The notes: generated by a model from the sequence alone, not told the origin. DNA of 64,000 bases from Arcuatula senhousia (GCA_963971305.1 OZ020304.1:248001-312000); one strand, 5' to 3'; positions 23,070 through 34,989 are shown, counted from the first letter of the stretch. Program-made: numbers and translations.

Positions 23070-24940
23070 TAAGTCTTCAGAATCAAAATCTCTACCAAAG
23101 TCTCCATTGGGTCGTAGTTGTAAGATTACCCCTTATAGGGATTGTTGCTCTATAGAATGAAAACTATTGCAGATAGAGAAAAACTGTTGCTTACTTAAAC
23201 CTACAACTCATTGAGCGTTACAAAATTCTCCGCCTGGTCGAAGCTGTCAGATGACCCCTTATAAGTTATAGTGATTATGACCCTTTGAAGGTGAAGATGG
23301 TGGGCTTTTTTTCGCGCATAAGGCCTAAAGAATGAACACTGTTACAGATAGAGAAAAGTTGTTGCTTGCTTAAACCATCAGCTCATTGAGTTATACAAAA
23401 GTCTCCATAAACCCAAAGTTGTCAAATGATCCCTTATAGGGGTTATGACCCTTTAAAGGTGAAACATAAAGTTTTTCGTGTTTTTGGCCTATAGGGAGTA
23501 GGAGAAAAGCTCTTTGCTTGCTTAAACCCACAACCCATTAAGTTTTAAAAGTCTCCATTGGATCGTAGCCCTTATAGAGATTTTGGCCTTTGAAAGGTGA
23601 AAAATAGCGGTTTATTTTTTCGTGTATTTGGTCTATAGAATGAAAGCTATTGCAGGTAGAGAAAAGCTGTTGCTTACTTAATTAAGCCTACAGCTCATTG
23701 AGCTCTACAAAATACTCCATCTGGTCGAAGATGCCAAATGACCCCTTATAGTGGTACTGACCCTTTGAAGGTGAAAAATGGCGTTTATCGCACTTAATGC
23801 CTAAAGAATGAAAACAGTTAAAGATAGAAAACGTTGTTGCTTTCTTAAACTTTCTACAAAAGTCTCCATATTGGATCGAAGTTGTCAAATGACCCCTTAT
23901 AGGGCTTATGGTCCTTCAAAGGTGAAAATAACGTTTTTTTGTGTTTTTGTCCTAAAGAATGGAAACTATTGTAGATAGACCAAAGCTGTTGCTTATATAT
24001 ATTACTAAAATATACAGCTCATTCAGTCCTACAAAATTCTTTATCAGATTACCCTTATAGTGGCTATGAGTCTTTGAATTTGAAAAAAATGACGTTTTCG
24101 CGCTTGAGGCCTAAGAATGAAAACTGTTACAGATAAAGAAAAGTGATTGCTTGGTTAAAACCTTCAGCTCATTGAGCCATTGGATCAAAGTTGTCAGATG
24201 ACTCCTGATAAGGTATGGCCCTTTTGGGCTGATTTTCCCCTTTTAACTCTGTAAAATGAAACCGTTGCAAATGCTTGTTTGAATCTTCAGTTTATTTAGC
24301 TCTTTAATAATATCTATTTGCCTGCTGCTGTCAGATGACTCCTTACAAAAGTTATGGCCCCTAATTATCAAGCTTTGGGTTATTGCCTTGCAAATAAACC
24401 TTTCAAAAATTAAAAAATAACTTATTTGCTTGAATAATTGGCTATATGCGCACTAAAAAAGCCTTCATAGGTGGAAGATGTACTTACTTGATGATCCTTA
24501 ATTGGAATTTTAGCCTTAGATGCCAACAAATATTTTCATTCCATCAGTCATGTGAGCGAATAGGCTCCTGGAAGCCTCATGTCATGTTTCTGGTCAATAG
24601 AAAGGAAACTATTGCAAATATAGAAACTCTCGGCTAATTATAATCTTTTAAAAAGTCTCCATTGTGATGACCTCATATAAGGTTGTGGACTCTTTTACAG
24701 ATAAAGAAAAGTTGTTGTTTGCTTAAACCTTCAGGTCCTTAAGCTTTACAAAAATCTCCATTAGGTAGCAGTTGTCAGATGACCGTAGAAGTTATACCCA
24801 TTAGAAGGTAATAAATAGAAGGAAACCTTTTGCAGATAGGGAAGAGCTGTTGCTTGTTAAAATATATTGCTCATTTAGCTGTCAGATGACCCCTTTAACG
24901 GTTTATTGCCAGAATTTAAATGTTAAAAGATATTTAATGT
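23070..24940. repeat. Tandem array of about ten diverged 150-180 bp units
   Basis: Recurring motifs in order: GAAAACTATTGCAGATAGAG, TGTTGCTTGCTTAAACC, CAGCTCATTGAGC, TACAAAAGTCTCCATTGG, GTCAGATGACCCCTTATAG and CCTTTGAAGGTGAAAA. The array decays to the right. The same units in inverted orientation occupy 27840-28500. No coding capacity. Confidence 0.7.
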
Positions 24941-25111
24941 CTTTTTTTCGTAGTACTATTGCAAGAAAACTATTGCAGAAATGAAAAACTGGTACTTTTA
25001 TCAGTAAATATAAAAATGTCAATATTGGGTTTAAATTGTCACATGAATCCATAAAGAAGATACCTTTATGGCCTTAAAGACAAAGGGACCGATTCAGCCT
25101 CCTGGGAGCCA

Positions 25112-25330
25112 CTTGTTAGACAAAAACACAACCTACATAAAATCAGCGGAAATTGAACATCTACATGACGAATAACAGCCAGCAGCCCAGCGACAAGTGG
25201 TCGTATCTATATGCCTAGATCAGATACATAATGCATATGATTCAAAACTGAGCCTAAATTATCAAGGAAAGATCCTTCTTAGGAATAGAAGTGGAAAAAC
25301 ACGAATACAACCGGAACAAAAAGCTTTGAA
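25112..25330. repeat. Partial copy of a dispersed repeat (family R1)
   Basis: CAACCTACATAAAATCAGCG..., AACAGCCAGCAGCCC, CATATGATTCAAAACTGAGC and CAAGGAAAGATCCTTCTTAG align in order with 36878-37050, 42067-42385 and 51141-51440. It is more diverged than those copies. Confidence 0.45.
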
Positions 25331-25588
25331 ACAAATTCTTGACTCGTATGAAAAGTGTTAATGTCGTCACAGGGTCATACTTATCACATCAGGACCAATT
25401 CGTCGATTTTTTAAGGCAATTTTTGGGGAATAATTTGTTTATTACACAATTGTAAACCTAATTGCAAACGTGTTGCGTTAACGACAAGAAACACAGAATT
25501 CAGCTCAATTAAACTGGTGCTAGGAACCGTCCTTTACTTCCAAGCCGTTGCCCCATGACTTTACGTTGAATATCTGTAATATTAATGC

Positions 25589-26600
25589 ATTGGTTGTCCC
25601 GCCTCAACGCTGAGTGGGACATAAAAATGCTGGTGTCCGTCCGAACCCCGTTACACTTTTTTTAACAGATTTCTCAGCTACTTACACTATTGTGTTTGAG
25701 AACACATCAAAGCTTTAAATTATCTGTTAAAATTTCAAAGTTGACTAAACCCTAAGGTTCTTCCTACCGCAGACATAGGTTGATCATTTTAGTTATAATT
25801 TGGTTGCCAACTTCGGTTTATTTTGGTTTTATTGTTCTTCATAATCATATATTTTTGGGCTTTTTCAACATTTTTGGCAGAGCGCCTCTGATGAGTCTTG
25901 AATAAACGAAACGTGCGTCAGGCGTAGCAAAATCTGGAACTTTGTTGTCATTTTAATTTTATATGGTTTGATATTTGGTACTAGTATGCGGCTTCGGATG
26001 GTCGACTCGTATGGTGGGATGCGCTTTAAGTTATGTTGCTTAACCACCTACTGTTTAACGAACAGACTAACATTTTAAGGGACAAAATGGATTATTTTAC
26101 TAACAGATTTCTCAGCTTTTACTTTATGTAGGCTTTCGATATTTGGTAAGAAGTGTCATATGGTGGGATACGTTTCTATGTCGCTTTTATACCTACTTAC
26201 TGTTTAACGAGCGGGCTTAGAATTTTAAGGGCAAAAATAAAAAATGGAAATTTTTTGTAACAGATTATTCAGCTACTACTATTTGTAGGATTTCGATATT
26301 TGGTACTCAGCTTCAGGTAGGATCTCGAATTGTGGGATGCGTTTTCTAGTATGTCGCTTTATTTCCTACTTACTGTTTAACAAGCGGGCTTAGAATTTTT
26401 TAAAGGTAAAAATGGAAAATGAAAATTTTCGTAACAGATTACTCAGCTACTACTATTTGTAGGATTTCGATATTTGGTACTCAGCTTCAGGTAGAATCTC
26501 AAATTGTGGAATGCGTTAGGTTTTAAGTATGTCGCTTATCTAGTTCCTTTTAAACAAGCGGACTTCGAATTTTCGCCGCTCAGCGTGGGACCAATGAATA
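25589..26600. mobile_element. Element with short inverted ends, about 170 bp internal repeats and a nested insertion
   Basis: The left end TTGTCCCGCCTCAACGCTGA and the right end CCGCTCAGCGTGGGACCAA are imperfectly inverted. Core units repeat AACAGATTTCTCAGCTAC..., GATATTTGGTACTCAGCTTC, GTGGGATGCGTT and CTGTTTAACAAGCGGGCTT. A nested segment (about 25690-25965) interrupts the first unit. It contains GCGCCTCTGATGAGTCTTG and GAAACGTGCGTCAGGCGTAG, which I associate with a ubiquitous mussel repeat. Confidence 0.55.
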
Positions 26601-27012
26601 ATTTCCGTTCTTGTTAAGATTTGATTTTTTCATGCAGTCATACTCCATATCCCTAGTCTATTTCAATTGATATAGGCAAATCAAAAGTTCTGGGGGAATA
26701 CACTTGAAATGACCATGCAGTCAAGTGAATGCAGGTCTTAGTTAAACAGTTAAATCAAAAAAGTTACCTAGCCCATGAAGCCAAGGGGCAGATAATTAAA
26801 AATCCAGTTAAAGAATTGACTTCAATTTTATTGTAATTTTTTAATCAGTGATGTAACACAAAAAAGCCAAAGAAAAAAGACAAATCATGAATGCTTATTA
26901 CGCGCAAGGTTGAAAGTTATTAACACTCACCATAGTTTAGAACTGGTTTAAATCTACTAATTGGTCATATACCTCCCTCATTATTACATAATTTTTGAAC
27001 AATGAAGAAAGT
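26601..27012. other. Region downstream of the tetraspanin gene without recognisable features
   Basis: AT-rich unique-looking sequence between the repeat and the 3' end of gene 2. Confidence 0.5.
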
Positions 27013-27024
27013 TTTATTTTTTTC

Positions 27025-27030
27025 TTTATT
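27025..27030 (-). terminator. Candidate poly(A) signal of the tetraspanin gene
   Basis: AATAAA on the minus strand, about 108 nt past the stop codon at 27138-27140. A second AATAAA lies at 27013-27018. Confidence 0.5.
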
Positions 27031-27137
27031 TATAGCACTATTGTTATCATTATGTTGAGTTTAAGCTGGTTAAATAACCACAGTAACCAACTATAAACCA
27101 AACTTAACAAAGTCATTTGGCTATGAAAGTCATTTAA

Positions 27138-27676
27138 TCAGAAATGAGGTGGAGATGTGGACGGCAATGGTGGGCGTTCTGTGTTGTATATCTCTGAGGG
27201 AGTATCACCAGCCATGTTATAAGGTAGTATACTCGCAGACCCATTAAATGGAGGAGGCATCGCAGTGTAGGATCCCTGAGGTATTCTGCTCATTGAAGGT
27301 GGGGCTGGCGGCAATGTTCCGAAGGACCCATTAGAATATCCTCTCAATGATCTTACGGACGGGGGTGCCGGTGTAAGACCTCCTGGCGGAGCAGGTGCTT
27401 GTGGCAGGCCAGCTAGACTTCCTTGAAATGGCCCAAAATCTTGATCATTAAACGCAGCAACGTTTTCATAGATGGGCTCTTCATTGTCTATATTCACGGT
27501 AGTCATTGTGGGGTCTTTTGAGTAATCATTGGGTTCTGCTTGATCGTCTTCATCAAACGTAGAATCGTCGAAATATTCATCTCCCTCGTCCGGTTTGTCC
27601 GCTGTTGTATCTCCCTCTTGTTCTCCATCAGCTTGTACACCCTCTTGGTTTAACAATGGCTCTTTATCTCCATCAA
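27138..27676 (-). CDS. Tetraspanin exon 4: acidic, proline-rich cytoplasmic tail
   Basis: The acceptor TATTTTATTAG precedes 27676. The exon enters in phase 1 and ends with TGA at 27138-27140. It starts VDGDKEPLLNQEG (a DxxxLL sorting-type motif), continues with an acidic stretch (EYFDDSTFDEDDQAEPNDYS), then EEPIYENVAAF (YxxPhi motif YENV) and a Pro/Gly/Ser-rich end finishing STSPPHF. It is probably disordered and I do not recognise it in other tetraspanins. Confidence 0.88.
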
Positions 27677-27839
27677 CTAATAAAATAGGAATAAATCAGT
27701 TACATATTCATCCACACGATATAGAGTAAGAAAAGAACAATATATAAAACACCATATATGATACAGGAGTCAAAAATACCATTTTAAGTAACAGGAGGCT
27801 CGCTCTCAAGAGCCTGAATCGCTAACTTGGTCCTTAAGC

Positions 27840-28795
27840 CATGAGACTTTCTTCTTTAAGGGGTCATCTGCCAACCTTAACCCAATGGAGACTTTTGTAA
27901 AGCTTTATTAAATGAGCTGTGTGAAGCTCAATGAAGGTTTAAGCAAGCAACAGCTTTTCTCTGTCTGCAAAAGTTTTCATTCTATAAGGCGAACACATGA
28001 AAAAAATGTTATTTTTGACTTCAAAGGGCCATAACCCATTAGGGGTCATCTGAGAACTTTTGTAGATCTGGTTTAATGAGATGAAGGTTAAAGCAAGCAA
28101 CAGCTTTTATCTATCTTCAATAGTTTTCATTCAATAGGGCAAAAACTTGAAAAAAACGCTATTTCTCACCTTTAAAGGTTCATTACCCCTAAAAGGGGTC
28201 ATCTGACATTTTCGACCAAATAAACACTTTGAGGAGCTTAGCTTTGATTTATCTGCAATATTTTTTTTACCTTTAAAGGGTCATAACTCCTATAATGGGT
28301 CATATGACAACTTCGACCTTATAGAGACTTTTGTGGAGCCTAATGAACTGAAGGCTTAAGCAAGCAACAGCTTGTCTGTATCTGCATTAGATTTCATTTA
28401 ATACTAAGTAGTACAAAAACATGAAAAATGCTATTTTGACACTAAAAGGGACCTATATGGCGTCATCTGACGACTTCCACCCAATGGAAACTTGTGTAGA
28501 GCTTTTGGTTGTCCTTTGGATTTGTTCTATCTGTTATAGTTGCTGAGTTATGGGCCATTTTGTGTAATTTTACCATGCGTTCTATTTTTAGTAAGAGCGG
28601 TCATGTTTTTATCGAATCTTTTCAAAATAAGGATCGTTTTTTTTTTGCCAACATGTCATCAATCATTCCTGCAAAGCTTCAGTCAAAATGGTTAAGTGGT
28701 TTCAGAGGGGAAGATTTTTTGAAATTTAAAACGGACGACGACGGACGCAAAGTGATGACATAATCTCACATTGCCTTTGGCCAGGTGAACTAAAA
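27840..28795. repeat. Inverted copy of the 'GTTGCTTGCTTAAAC' repeat, ending GGCCAGGTGAACTAA
   Basis: Four units of AAGCAAGCAACAGCTTTTCT...CAAAGGGCCATAACCC...GGGGTCATCTGAC..., the reverse complement of 23070-24940. They are followed by a non-repeated end ACGGACGACGACGGACGCAA...GCCTTTGGCCAGGTGAACTAA. It lies in tetraspanin intron 3. The ORF at 28509-28763 is inside this repeat and is not a gene. Confidence 0.65.
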
Positions 28796-28916
28796 AATAA
28801 AGAACCATTTTTCCGAAAAGTTTGTTTAAACGTCAGCATTATCGATACTATTTTCTGAATCAACATGGAAACAAGCAGAATCAGATTCTGGATCTATTTT
28901 TCCCTGAAATTAATAC

Positions 28917-29046
28917 CTTCTTTTCCATCGTCTGGCGAAGCTCCAAAAGGCAACAAGAACCCGATGGCAGCCATCTCAGCATCGCCTGACTCCTGTGCTT
29001 TGAATATTGATGTCTGGAGAAATCTTGCTAGGATTACTATTATAAG
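28917..29046 (-). CDS. Tetraspanin exon 3: second half of TM4 and start of the tail
   Basis: The acceptor CTGATATTACAG precedes 29046; the donor is AAGAAG|GTATTA after 28917. Phase 0 in, phase 1 out. It encodes LIIVILARFLQTSIF, completing the fourth helix begun by exon 2 (INLVTSLIQ), then KAQESGDAEMAAIGFLLPFG. The 36 bp array abuts the acceptor. The upstream in-frame ATG codons belong to that array and are not starts. Confidence 0.85.
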
Positions 29047-29049
29047 CTG

Positions 29050-29216
29050 TAATATCAGAGACATACTAGAAATATAACATGTATCATGTATCATAGACAT
29101 ACTAGAAATATAACATGTATCATGTTTCAGAGACATACTAAAAATATATCATGTATCATGCATAAGAGACATACTAGAAATATATTTCATGTATTATGTA
29201 TCAGAGACATACTAGA
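29050..29216 (-). repeat. 36 bp array next to tetraspanin exon 3, block 1
   Basis: Units read AGTATGTCTCTGA + ..CATGATACATGTTATATTTCT on the minus strand, each with a TTATATTTCTAG that resembles a weak acceptor. The last unit runs into the functional acceptor of exon 3. The array continues at 30861-31030 and, as a fragment, at 31775-31810. It is split by two insertions. Confidence 0.85.
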
Positions 29217-29244
29217 ATGAAAGAACCTTAGTGAGCACGCTCAT

Positions 29245-30739
29245 ATACCCCACGCGTCCACATAATGGACAGAGAATATCTATTTCGAGTTAGGAATAAA
29301 AAAGTCAGAGTTGTTGTCTTTCCAAGTCGGTTCGTTAACAGGAAAAAAAATGAGTGACAGACCTGAAAATGTATCCCACCATATGGGATTCCTACCTAAA
29401 GCTACGTTCAAAATATCAAAAGCCTATGATTAACAGTTGCTGAGAAATCTGTGATGAAAATTTTCAACCCTGAAAATTGAGTGAAAAAAATCTAAGTCGG
29501 CTCAAAACAAGAAGTAGCTGATCGACAGACCTGAAAATGTATCCGACCATATGGGACCCTTTCCTGAAGCTACATACCAAATATTAAAAGCCTACAATTA
29601 ATAGTTGCTGATAAATCTGTGATGAAAATTTTCAACCCTGAAAATTAAGTGAAATAAATCCAAGTCGGCTCGTTTAACAGGAAGTAGCTAATCAATGGAC
29701 CTGAAAATGTATCCGACCATATGGGACCCCTACCTGAAGCTACATACCAAATATTAAAAGCCTACAATTAATAGTTGCTGAGATATCTGTGACGAAAATT
29801 TTCAACCCTGAAAATTAAGTGAAAAAAAATCCAAGTCGGCTCGTTTAACAGGAAGTAGCTGATCAACGGATCTTAAAATGCATCCCAACATATGGGACCC
29901 CTACCTAAAGCTACATACCAAATATTAAAAGCCTACAATCAATAGTTGCTGAGAAATCTGTGACGAAAATTTTCAACCCTGAAAATTTAGTGAAAAAGTC
30001 TAAGTCAGCTCTTTAAACAGGAAGTAGATGATTGACAGACCTGAAAATGTATCCCACCATATGGGATTCCTACCTAAAGCTACGTTCAAAATATCAAAAG
30101 CCTATGATTAACAGTTGCTGAGAAATCTGTGATGAAAATTTTCAACCCTGAAAATTGAGTGAAAAAAATCTAAGTCGGCTCCAAACAGGAAGTAGCTGAT
30201 CGACAGACCTGAAAATGTATCCGACCATATGGGACTCTTACTTGAAGCTACATACCAAATATTAAAGTGCTACAATTAATAGTTGCTGAGATATATGTGA
30301 CGAAAATTTTCAACCCTGAAAATTAAGTGAAAAAATCCAAGTCTGCTCGTTAAACAGGAAGTAGCTGATCAACGGACCTTAAAATGTATCCCACCATATG
30401 GGACCCCTACCCAAAGCTATATACCAAATATCAAATACCTACAATTAATAGTTGCTGAGAAATCTGTTACGAAAACTTTCAACCCTGAAAATTTTGTGAA
30501 AAAAGTGTAAGTCGGCTCGTTAAACAGGAAGTAGATGATCGACAGACCTGAAAACGTATCCCACCATAAAGGACCCCACCTGAAGCTACATACCAGATAT
30601 CAAAAGCCTATGATTAATGATAGCTGAGATATCTGTTACGAAAATTTTGATCACGGACAGACGGACTGGCGGACGGACGGACGGACAGACGGACCAGTCA
30701 AAAACATTATACCCTTCGCAACTTCGTTGCGTGGGGTAT
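29245..30739. mobile_element. Element with 11 bp TIRs and about eight 168 bp core repeats, inserted in the 36 bp array
   Basis: ATACCCCACGC (29245-29255) is inverted as GCGTGGGGTAT (30729-30739). The core repeats about every 168 bp (AACAGGAAGTAGCTGATC..., GTATCC(C/G)ACCATATGGGACC, AGTTGCTGAGAAATCTGTGA, TTTTCAACCCTGAAAATT). The right part has a GGACGGACGGACGGAC run. Same architecture as 20687-21821 and 48262-48622. Confidence 0.7.
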
Positions 30740-30860
30740 TACTCTATTTTATTCACAAGGTTGGGCGGAGCTTAAAATTCTCAGTGTTTTAGGCAAGATT
30801 TAAACGAAGAATCCCGAAATAATTGACCCGTGACCAACCCGGTCAATGAAATAGAGTAAT
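30738..30860. mobile_element. Small MITE, 123 bp, with about 16 bp TIRs
   Basis: ATTACTCTATTTTATT at the left end is mirrored by AATGAAATAGAGTAAT at the right with one mismatch. It overlaps the right end of the previous element, so it is either part of it or inserted at its edge. Confidence 0.6.
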
Positions 30861-31030
30861 ATAAATATAACATGTATCATGTATTAGAGACATACTAGAA
30901 ATATAACATGTATCATGTATCAGAGACATAACTAAAAATATAACATGTATCATGCATCAAAGACATACTAGAAATATAACATGTATTATGTATCAGAGAC
31001 ATACCAGAAATATAACATGTATATAATCAT
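30861..31030 (-). repeat. 36 bp array, block 2
   Basis: About five units continuing the array of 29050-29216, with the same unit sequence on the far side of an insertion. Confidence 0.85.
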
Positions 31031-31774
31031 GTACCATAAAATCGGAGAATAACAAAACAGTCGGGCGATAAGGTGTTAATACTGGGAGAATCTTTCCACA
31101 AAGGAATTTTCAAGCACTTTAGGAGGGCGTACATCATTGAAATATAAAAAGTTAAACAAGGCCGGAGATGAACACGACGGGCCTGATAAAATGAACATGA
31201 AATGATGTGAAAAAAAAATACATACAGGTTTTTACTATATAAATCATTCAATTTACTTATTATATATTATCAAATATAGAAGTCAAAAGTCAAAAGTCGA
31301 AAGCAAAGCAAAGTAAAAGTGAGGAGCTACGGCAATTCAGATGCTCCATATGGCCATTTCGAGAATTTATCTCATCTTCAGTGAAGCTAGGATCTAAAGT
31401 GTTGGAAGTCCAAATTGAATTTTGAATAACAAATCAATGACGTACGCCCTCCTTTGATGGACAATGTGCATCTCGCTCGTGCGAGTTTTGATTTTTCCAG
31501 CCACCAAATCTGGCTTCCGCATGAATAGCTCAAGTGATCGTGTGGAAGCCCACAGATGCGACTGGAATAAAAATCAATAAACTAGGGTCTAAAGAAAACC
31601 AGAAAACTCTTACTAAACCGTTGAGAAGCAGACTGGATCGAAAACGATGCAAAGTTATTAAAAAACTGGTACAATAAAATCGGAGAATAACAAAACAGTC
31701 GGGCGATAAGGTGTTAATACTGGGAGAATCTTTCCACAAAGGAATTTTCAAGCACTTTAGGAGGGCGTACATCA
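31031..31774. mobile_element. 744 bp insertion bounded by 105 bp direct repeats
   Basis: 31031-31136 (ATAAAATCGGAGAATAAC... to ...GGAGGGCGTACATCAT) is repeated nearly perfectly at 31669-31774. Array sequence lies on both outer sides. The interior is non-coding and includes a segment (31583-31634) found inverted at 46582-46633. The ends lack TG...CA, so I do not call these LTRs. The repeated short minus ORFs are by-products. Confidence 0.5.
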
Positions 31775-31822
31775 TATGTATCATAGATATACTAGAAATA
31801 TAATATGTATCCTGAATATGTC

Positions 31823-32314
31823 GTGTACAAGTTGCAATATTTTACATGTTGCAACATGTACAAATAAATTGTACAAGTTAAGACAAAATATGGCATGCCA
31901 TGTTGTCTCTCATCAAGTACATGAAATCCCAAAGAACACACATATGAGATTGTAAACTTTTTGTTGAAATTCTGCATGTCATTTGTAAGAAATATTCACC
32001 TTAATGTTTTATCATAGTATTATTGAAGTGCCAAACAAAAACATTTAAAGTGTTGTTGCTTAAATCAAGACATCAAAGTCTGGAAACTAATATCATGAAT
32101 ATTGCCAACATTATGCAATGGAAGTTCGCAAAACTTGTAGTATTTTATAGACTTGATTGTGGACTTCATGATACATTTTTTCTTTCATATTCAAATCAAA
32201 TTTACGACTACAAATAATAAGTCGCTTCTAATAATGTTGAGGGCATTCAATATTTTTCTTAAGTTGTACAATATCTGTTATGTTGCAAGATGTACAAAGT
32301 TGCAACTTGTACAC
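31823..32314. mobile_element. 492 bp MITE with 15 bp TIRs
   Basis: GTGTACAAGTTGCAA (31823-31837) is perfectly inverted at 32300-32314. Beyond this both ends hold subterminal TGTTGCAA.ATGTACA motifs in inverted orientation. AT-rich and non-coding. Confidence 0.7.
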
Positions 32315-32624
32315 AATATATACTAGTTTACAATATGGAAACTAACTGACGTGTTTTTATTTTCTCAGATGGAAAGTAAGGTATAATATGAGATTTACAT
32401 AAACCCTGAATGATTTCAGAGCATATAATTACGTTTCTTTATGATTTTAATGATGAATAATAATACTTTTTCATGCACATTTCTTTCAATAATGAATATT
32501 CATGATATCGGATATCAGTTGACTCATTTATATATCTCTTTATAGTCAAGTTCAAAACCAATTTCCGAGATGCGGAACTTAGAACTCGGTCTGTTGGTGA
32601 GGACAATATGGGAAATGAGTCTGC

Positions 32625-32690
32625 TAATACAATCCCTACAAAGTGCGACACGACAAGAATGTTTTTGCGTGACAACAGTAAGGTTTTTGC
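32625..32690 (+). repeat. Left arm of a long-distance inverted repeat
   Basis: AATCCCTACAAAGTGCGACA...TTTTTGCGTGACAACAGTAA... is matched in inverted orientation at 35845-35910, 3.2 kb away. Between them, GCGACGGTTTTC near 33095 and GAAACCGTCGC near 35408 form a second inverted pair. Confidence 0.6.
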
Positions 32691-33774
32691 GGTGAAAGGT
32701 AAATTTTACATACGACAAAAATGAAAACCTATCAATTATCAGTGTCTTAATGAACGAAATAGGTCTTTAAAAAGTATTGACATTTAACCCTGTATTCTAA
32801 CGAATCGCTAGGTATATATTTTTTAAATAAAAATGTTTAATAGAGAAGAAAAAATATAAGATTTTGATCTTGTAAGCCTTGTTTTTCTACCTTCAGACGA
32901 TTTATGACAAGGAACCTCGCCGTAATGTAAGTTTATATATACCAATATAGACTTTACTTATTTGCCAAAACTCATGACTTGGAATCAGTCTTCTGTCACA
33001 AAGCAAAAGAACAAAAATGCCAACCAAAATATTTTATTTTGGTAAGGTTTTTTAGTGTGTTACCTTTTGCTATATAAGGTTTTTTAGTGTGTAGGCGACG
33101 GTTTTCGATGAACGAAGCAACGGTTTTTTCGGGTTAAATTTGATTATTTGGGGGTTTTAAATTGGACTTGAAAATACAGTTAAAGAGCTTTTGGTTGTTT
33201 TTTTTTTATTAAATAAAGAAACTACAGACTGATAAATGGGTATTTTACTGTTAGTTTTATAACGAAATCGTGCAACAAATATAAAAATATGTACAAGAAT
33301 AGTATTCAAATATTGTACCGTCGATTTATATTAAACTTTAGAAATTACTGTAATAACAATAGAAGCGGAAATACCGAACAATTTTATATAGGAAATCTTA
33401 TTTTACATTTTAATTTCACAACCTCATGCATCTACATATTCAACAATATAAAAGAAGCACGGGTACCAATGGGGAATCCGTATTTATGCATCCTAAATAT
33501 AAATGTATAGACGTTGGGTCACATTGGTACACGTAGGTACATTTAAAATTATAAATAAAACATTAGGTTAGTTTCACAATGAATGTAGTTAATTCGCTAA
33601 TAATAGTTGCTTTACTCCAAATCAACACACAACTTCGGCTATCATGAAGATGAATATAAATCGCGGTGATAAAATGAGCATAAAAGGACAGTGAAGTGGA
33701 GGATCGCAAAAATGCCGGGGAAAAAACCATTCGGGATGAGACTTTTCTCTGTTACTTCAAAAAGTTTAGCATAG

Positions 33775-33932
33775 GCGGATCCATGGGGGTGGGGGGTGGG
33801 GGCGGGCGGGCCCCCCTTTTGGCGGAAAAAGTTGGTTGAATATATAGGAAATCATTGAAGCATGACCAAAGCGGCCCCTCTTAGGCAAGTCAGTAGGCCC
33901 CCTCTTTTCAGAATTTCTGGATCCCAGGGCGG
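33775..33932. mobile_element. G/C-rich short element with GGATCCA ends
   Basis: It begins GGCGGATCCATGGGGGTGGG and ends TTCTGGATCCCAGGGCGG. The interior is purine/pyrimidine-rich (GGGGGCGGGCGGGCCCCCCT). I remember similar 'GGCGGATCCAGGGGG' elements from molluscs. Inverted-end identity is short, so this is tentative. Confidence 0.45.
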
Positions 33933-34091
33933 CCTCTGTTTAGAGATGGATAGGAGCGGCCGGACAATTAACCTCCTGCATGGCGATCCTACGGTTTTTC
34001 TTTTAATGGGACCTTCAGCTGGATTCTTTAACACGGGATATGAATGTGGATTGCGATCAGGATTATCACATAAGATTATGGCGTGACGACC

Positions 34092-34548
34092 CCGGGTCTC
34101 CCGATACAGCGAGTACGGAGGGATATGATTTTCACGGAGCAATCTAAAATTGTCGAACATGATGGTAGATATCAAACTTTTCCTTTATCATTTATTCGTG
34201 ACTGTTTAAAGCAGACATGTATATTGTTGTCTACGGAGTATATATTGGGCCTCATTATCAGCAAATTCGGGCTTTCTAAGTAGTAAAACAAAAAATCTAT
34301 GGACGACTTTTTCAACTTGTTTATTTGGAAGTGATCGTCCACAGATTTTTTGTTTTATTGAATAAAAAGCCAAAATTTGCTGACTCTGTAGCCCAATATA
34401 TATTCAGTTGACAACAACATATATGTCTGCTATAAACTGTTATGAATAAATGATATAAGAAAAGTTTGACATCTACCGTAATTTTGACAATTTTAGATTG
34501 CTCCGTGAAAATTGTATCGCTCCGTACTCGCTGTATCGGGAGACCCGG
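34092..34548. mobile_element. Foldback element: 457 bp near-perfect palindrome
   Basis: CCGGGTCTCCCGATACAGCG (34092-34111) is inverted at the right end (34548). The arms, over 200 bp each, stay complementary almost to the centre (AAAAAATCTATGGACGA... against TCGTCCACAGATTTTTT), with scattered mismatches. The centre is near 34320. Reading frames here are by-products. Confidence 0.8.
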
Positions 34549-34989
34549 TGTGGACCCCGGCTTTCATTATGACAGGGCTGTTCCATTTAACCACCTGAGG
34601 CACACGTCTCAGCCATTTTGAGGGCAAAGCAGACTTCCCACATGTCAGGTTTCTGCGCGCTCATAAGTGGATTTTTCCGCGCTGCTACAGGCCTATTCGC
34701 CACCAGGAACCCGCACGGAGGGATAAATTATTAGTTTAAGATTGAAATTGTTTAAAATTTTAAGATATAAGATATAAGTATTATATTAAGCATAAATTAA
34801 TACAATTTCAATGGCATTCATGGATTTTTTTTAGTGTAAAAGTTAAAGGGCGTACTTTCGATTTTTGTAAAAATTACATTGAGGTCATTGTTGTCCTTAA
34901 TAAAAAAAAATCTAAGAACATTAATTGAATTCTTGGTCAGTAATAAAACAGGTGCTAGCGGTAGGTGTATATTTTTCGTTTTTTTTTAA

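Noticed and set aside
28509..28763. 84 aa plus-strand ORF
   Set aside because: It lies in a dispersed repeat inside tetraspanin intron 3 and has no domain features.
28894..29136. Tetraspanin exon 3 as a separate small gene starting at an upstream ATG
   Set aside because: The upstream part is translation of the 36 bp intronic array. Phase and TM4 continuity place the exon start at 29046.
31031..31774. LTR retrotransposon
   Set aside because: Direct repeats are present, but there are no TG/CA ends, primer-binding site, polypurine tract or coding region.
33852..34175. 107 aa minus and 74 aa plus ORFs
   Set aside because: They straddle a GC-rich MITE and the arm of the foldback element; no conserved pattern.
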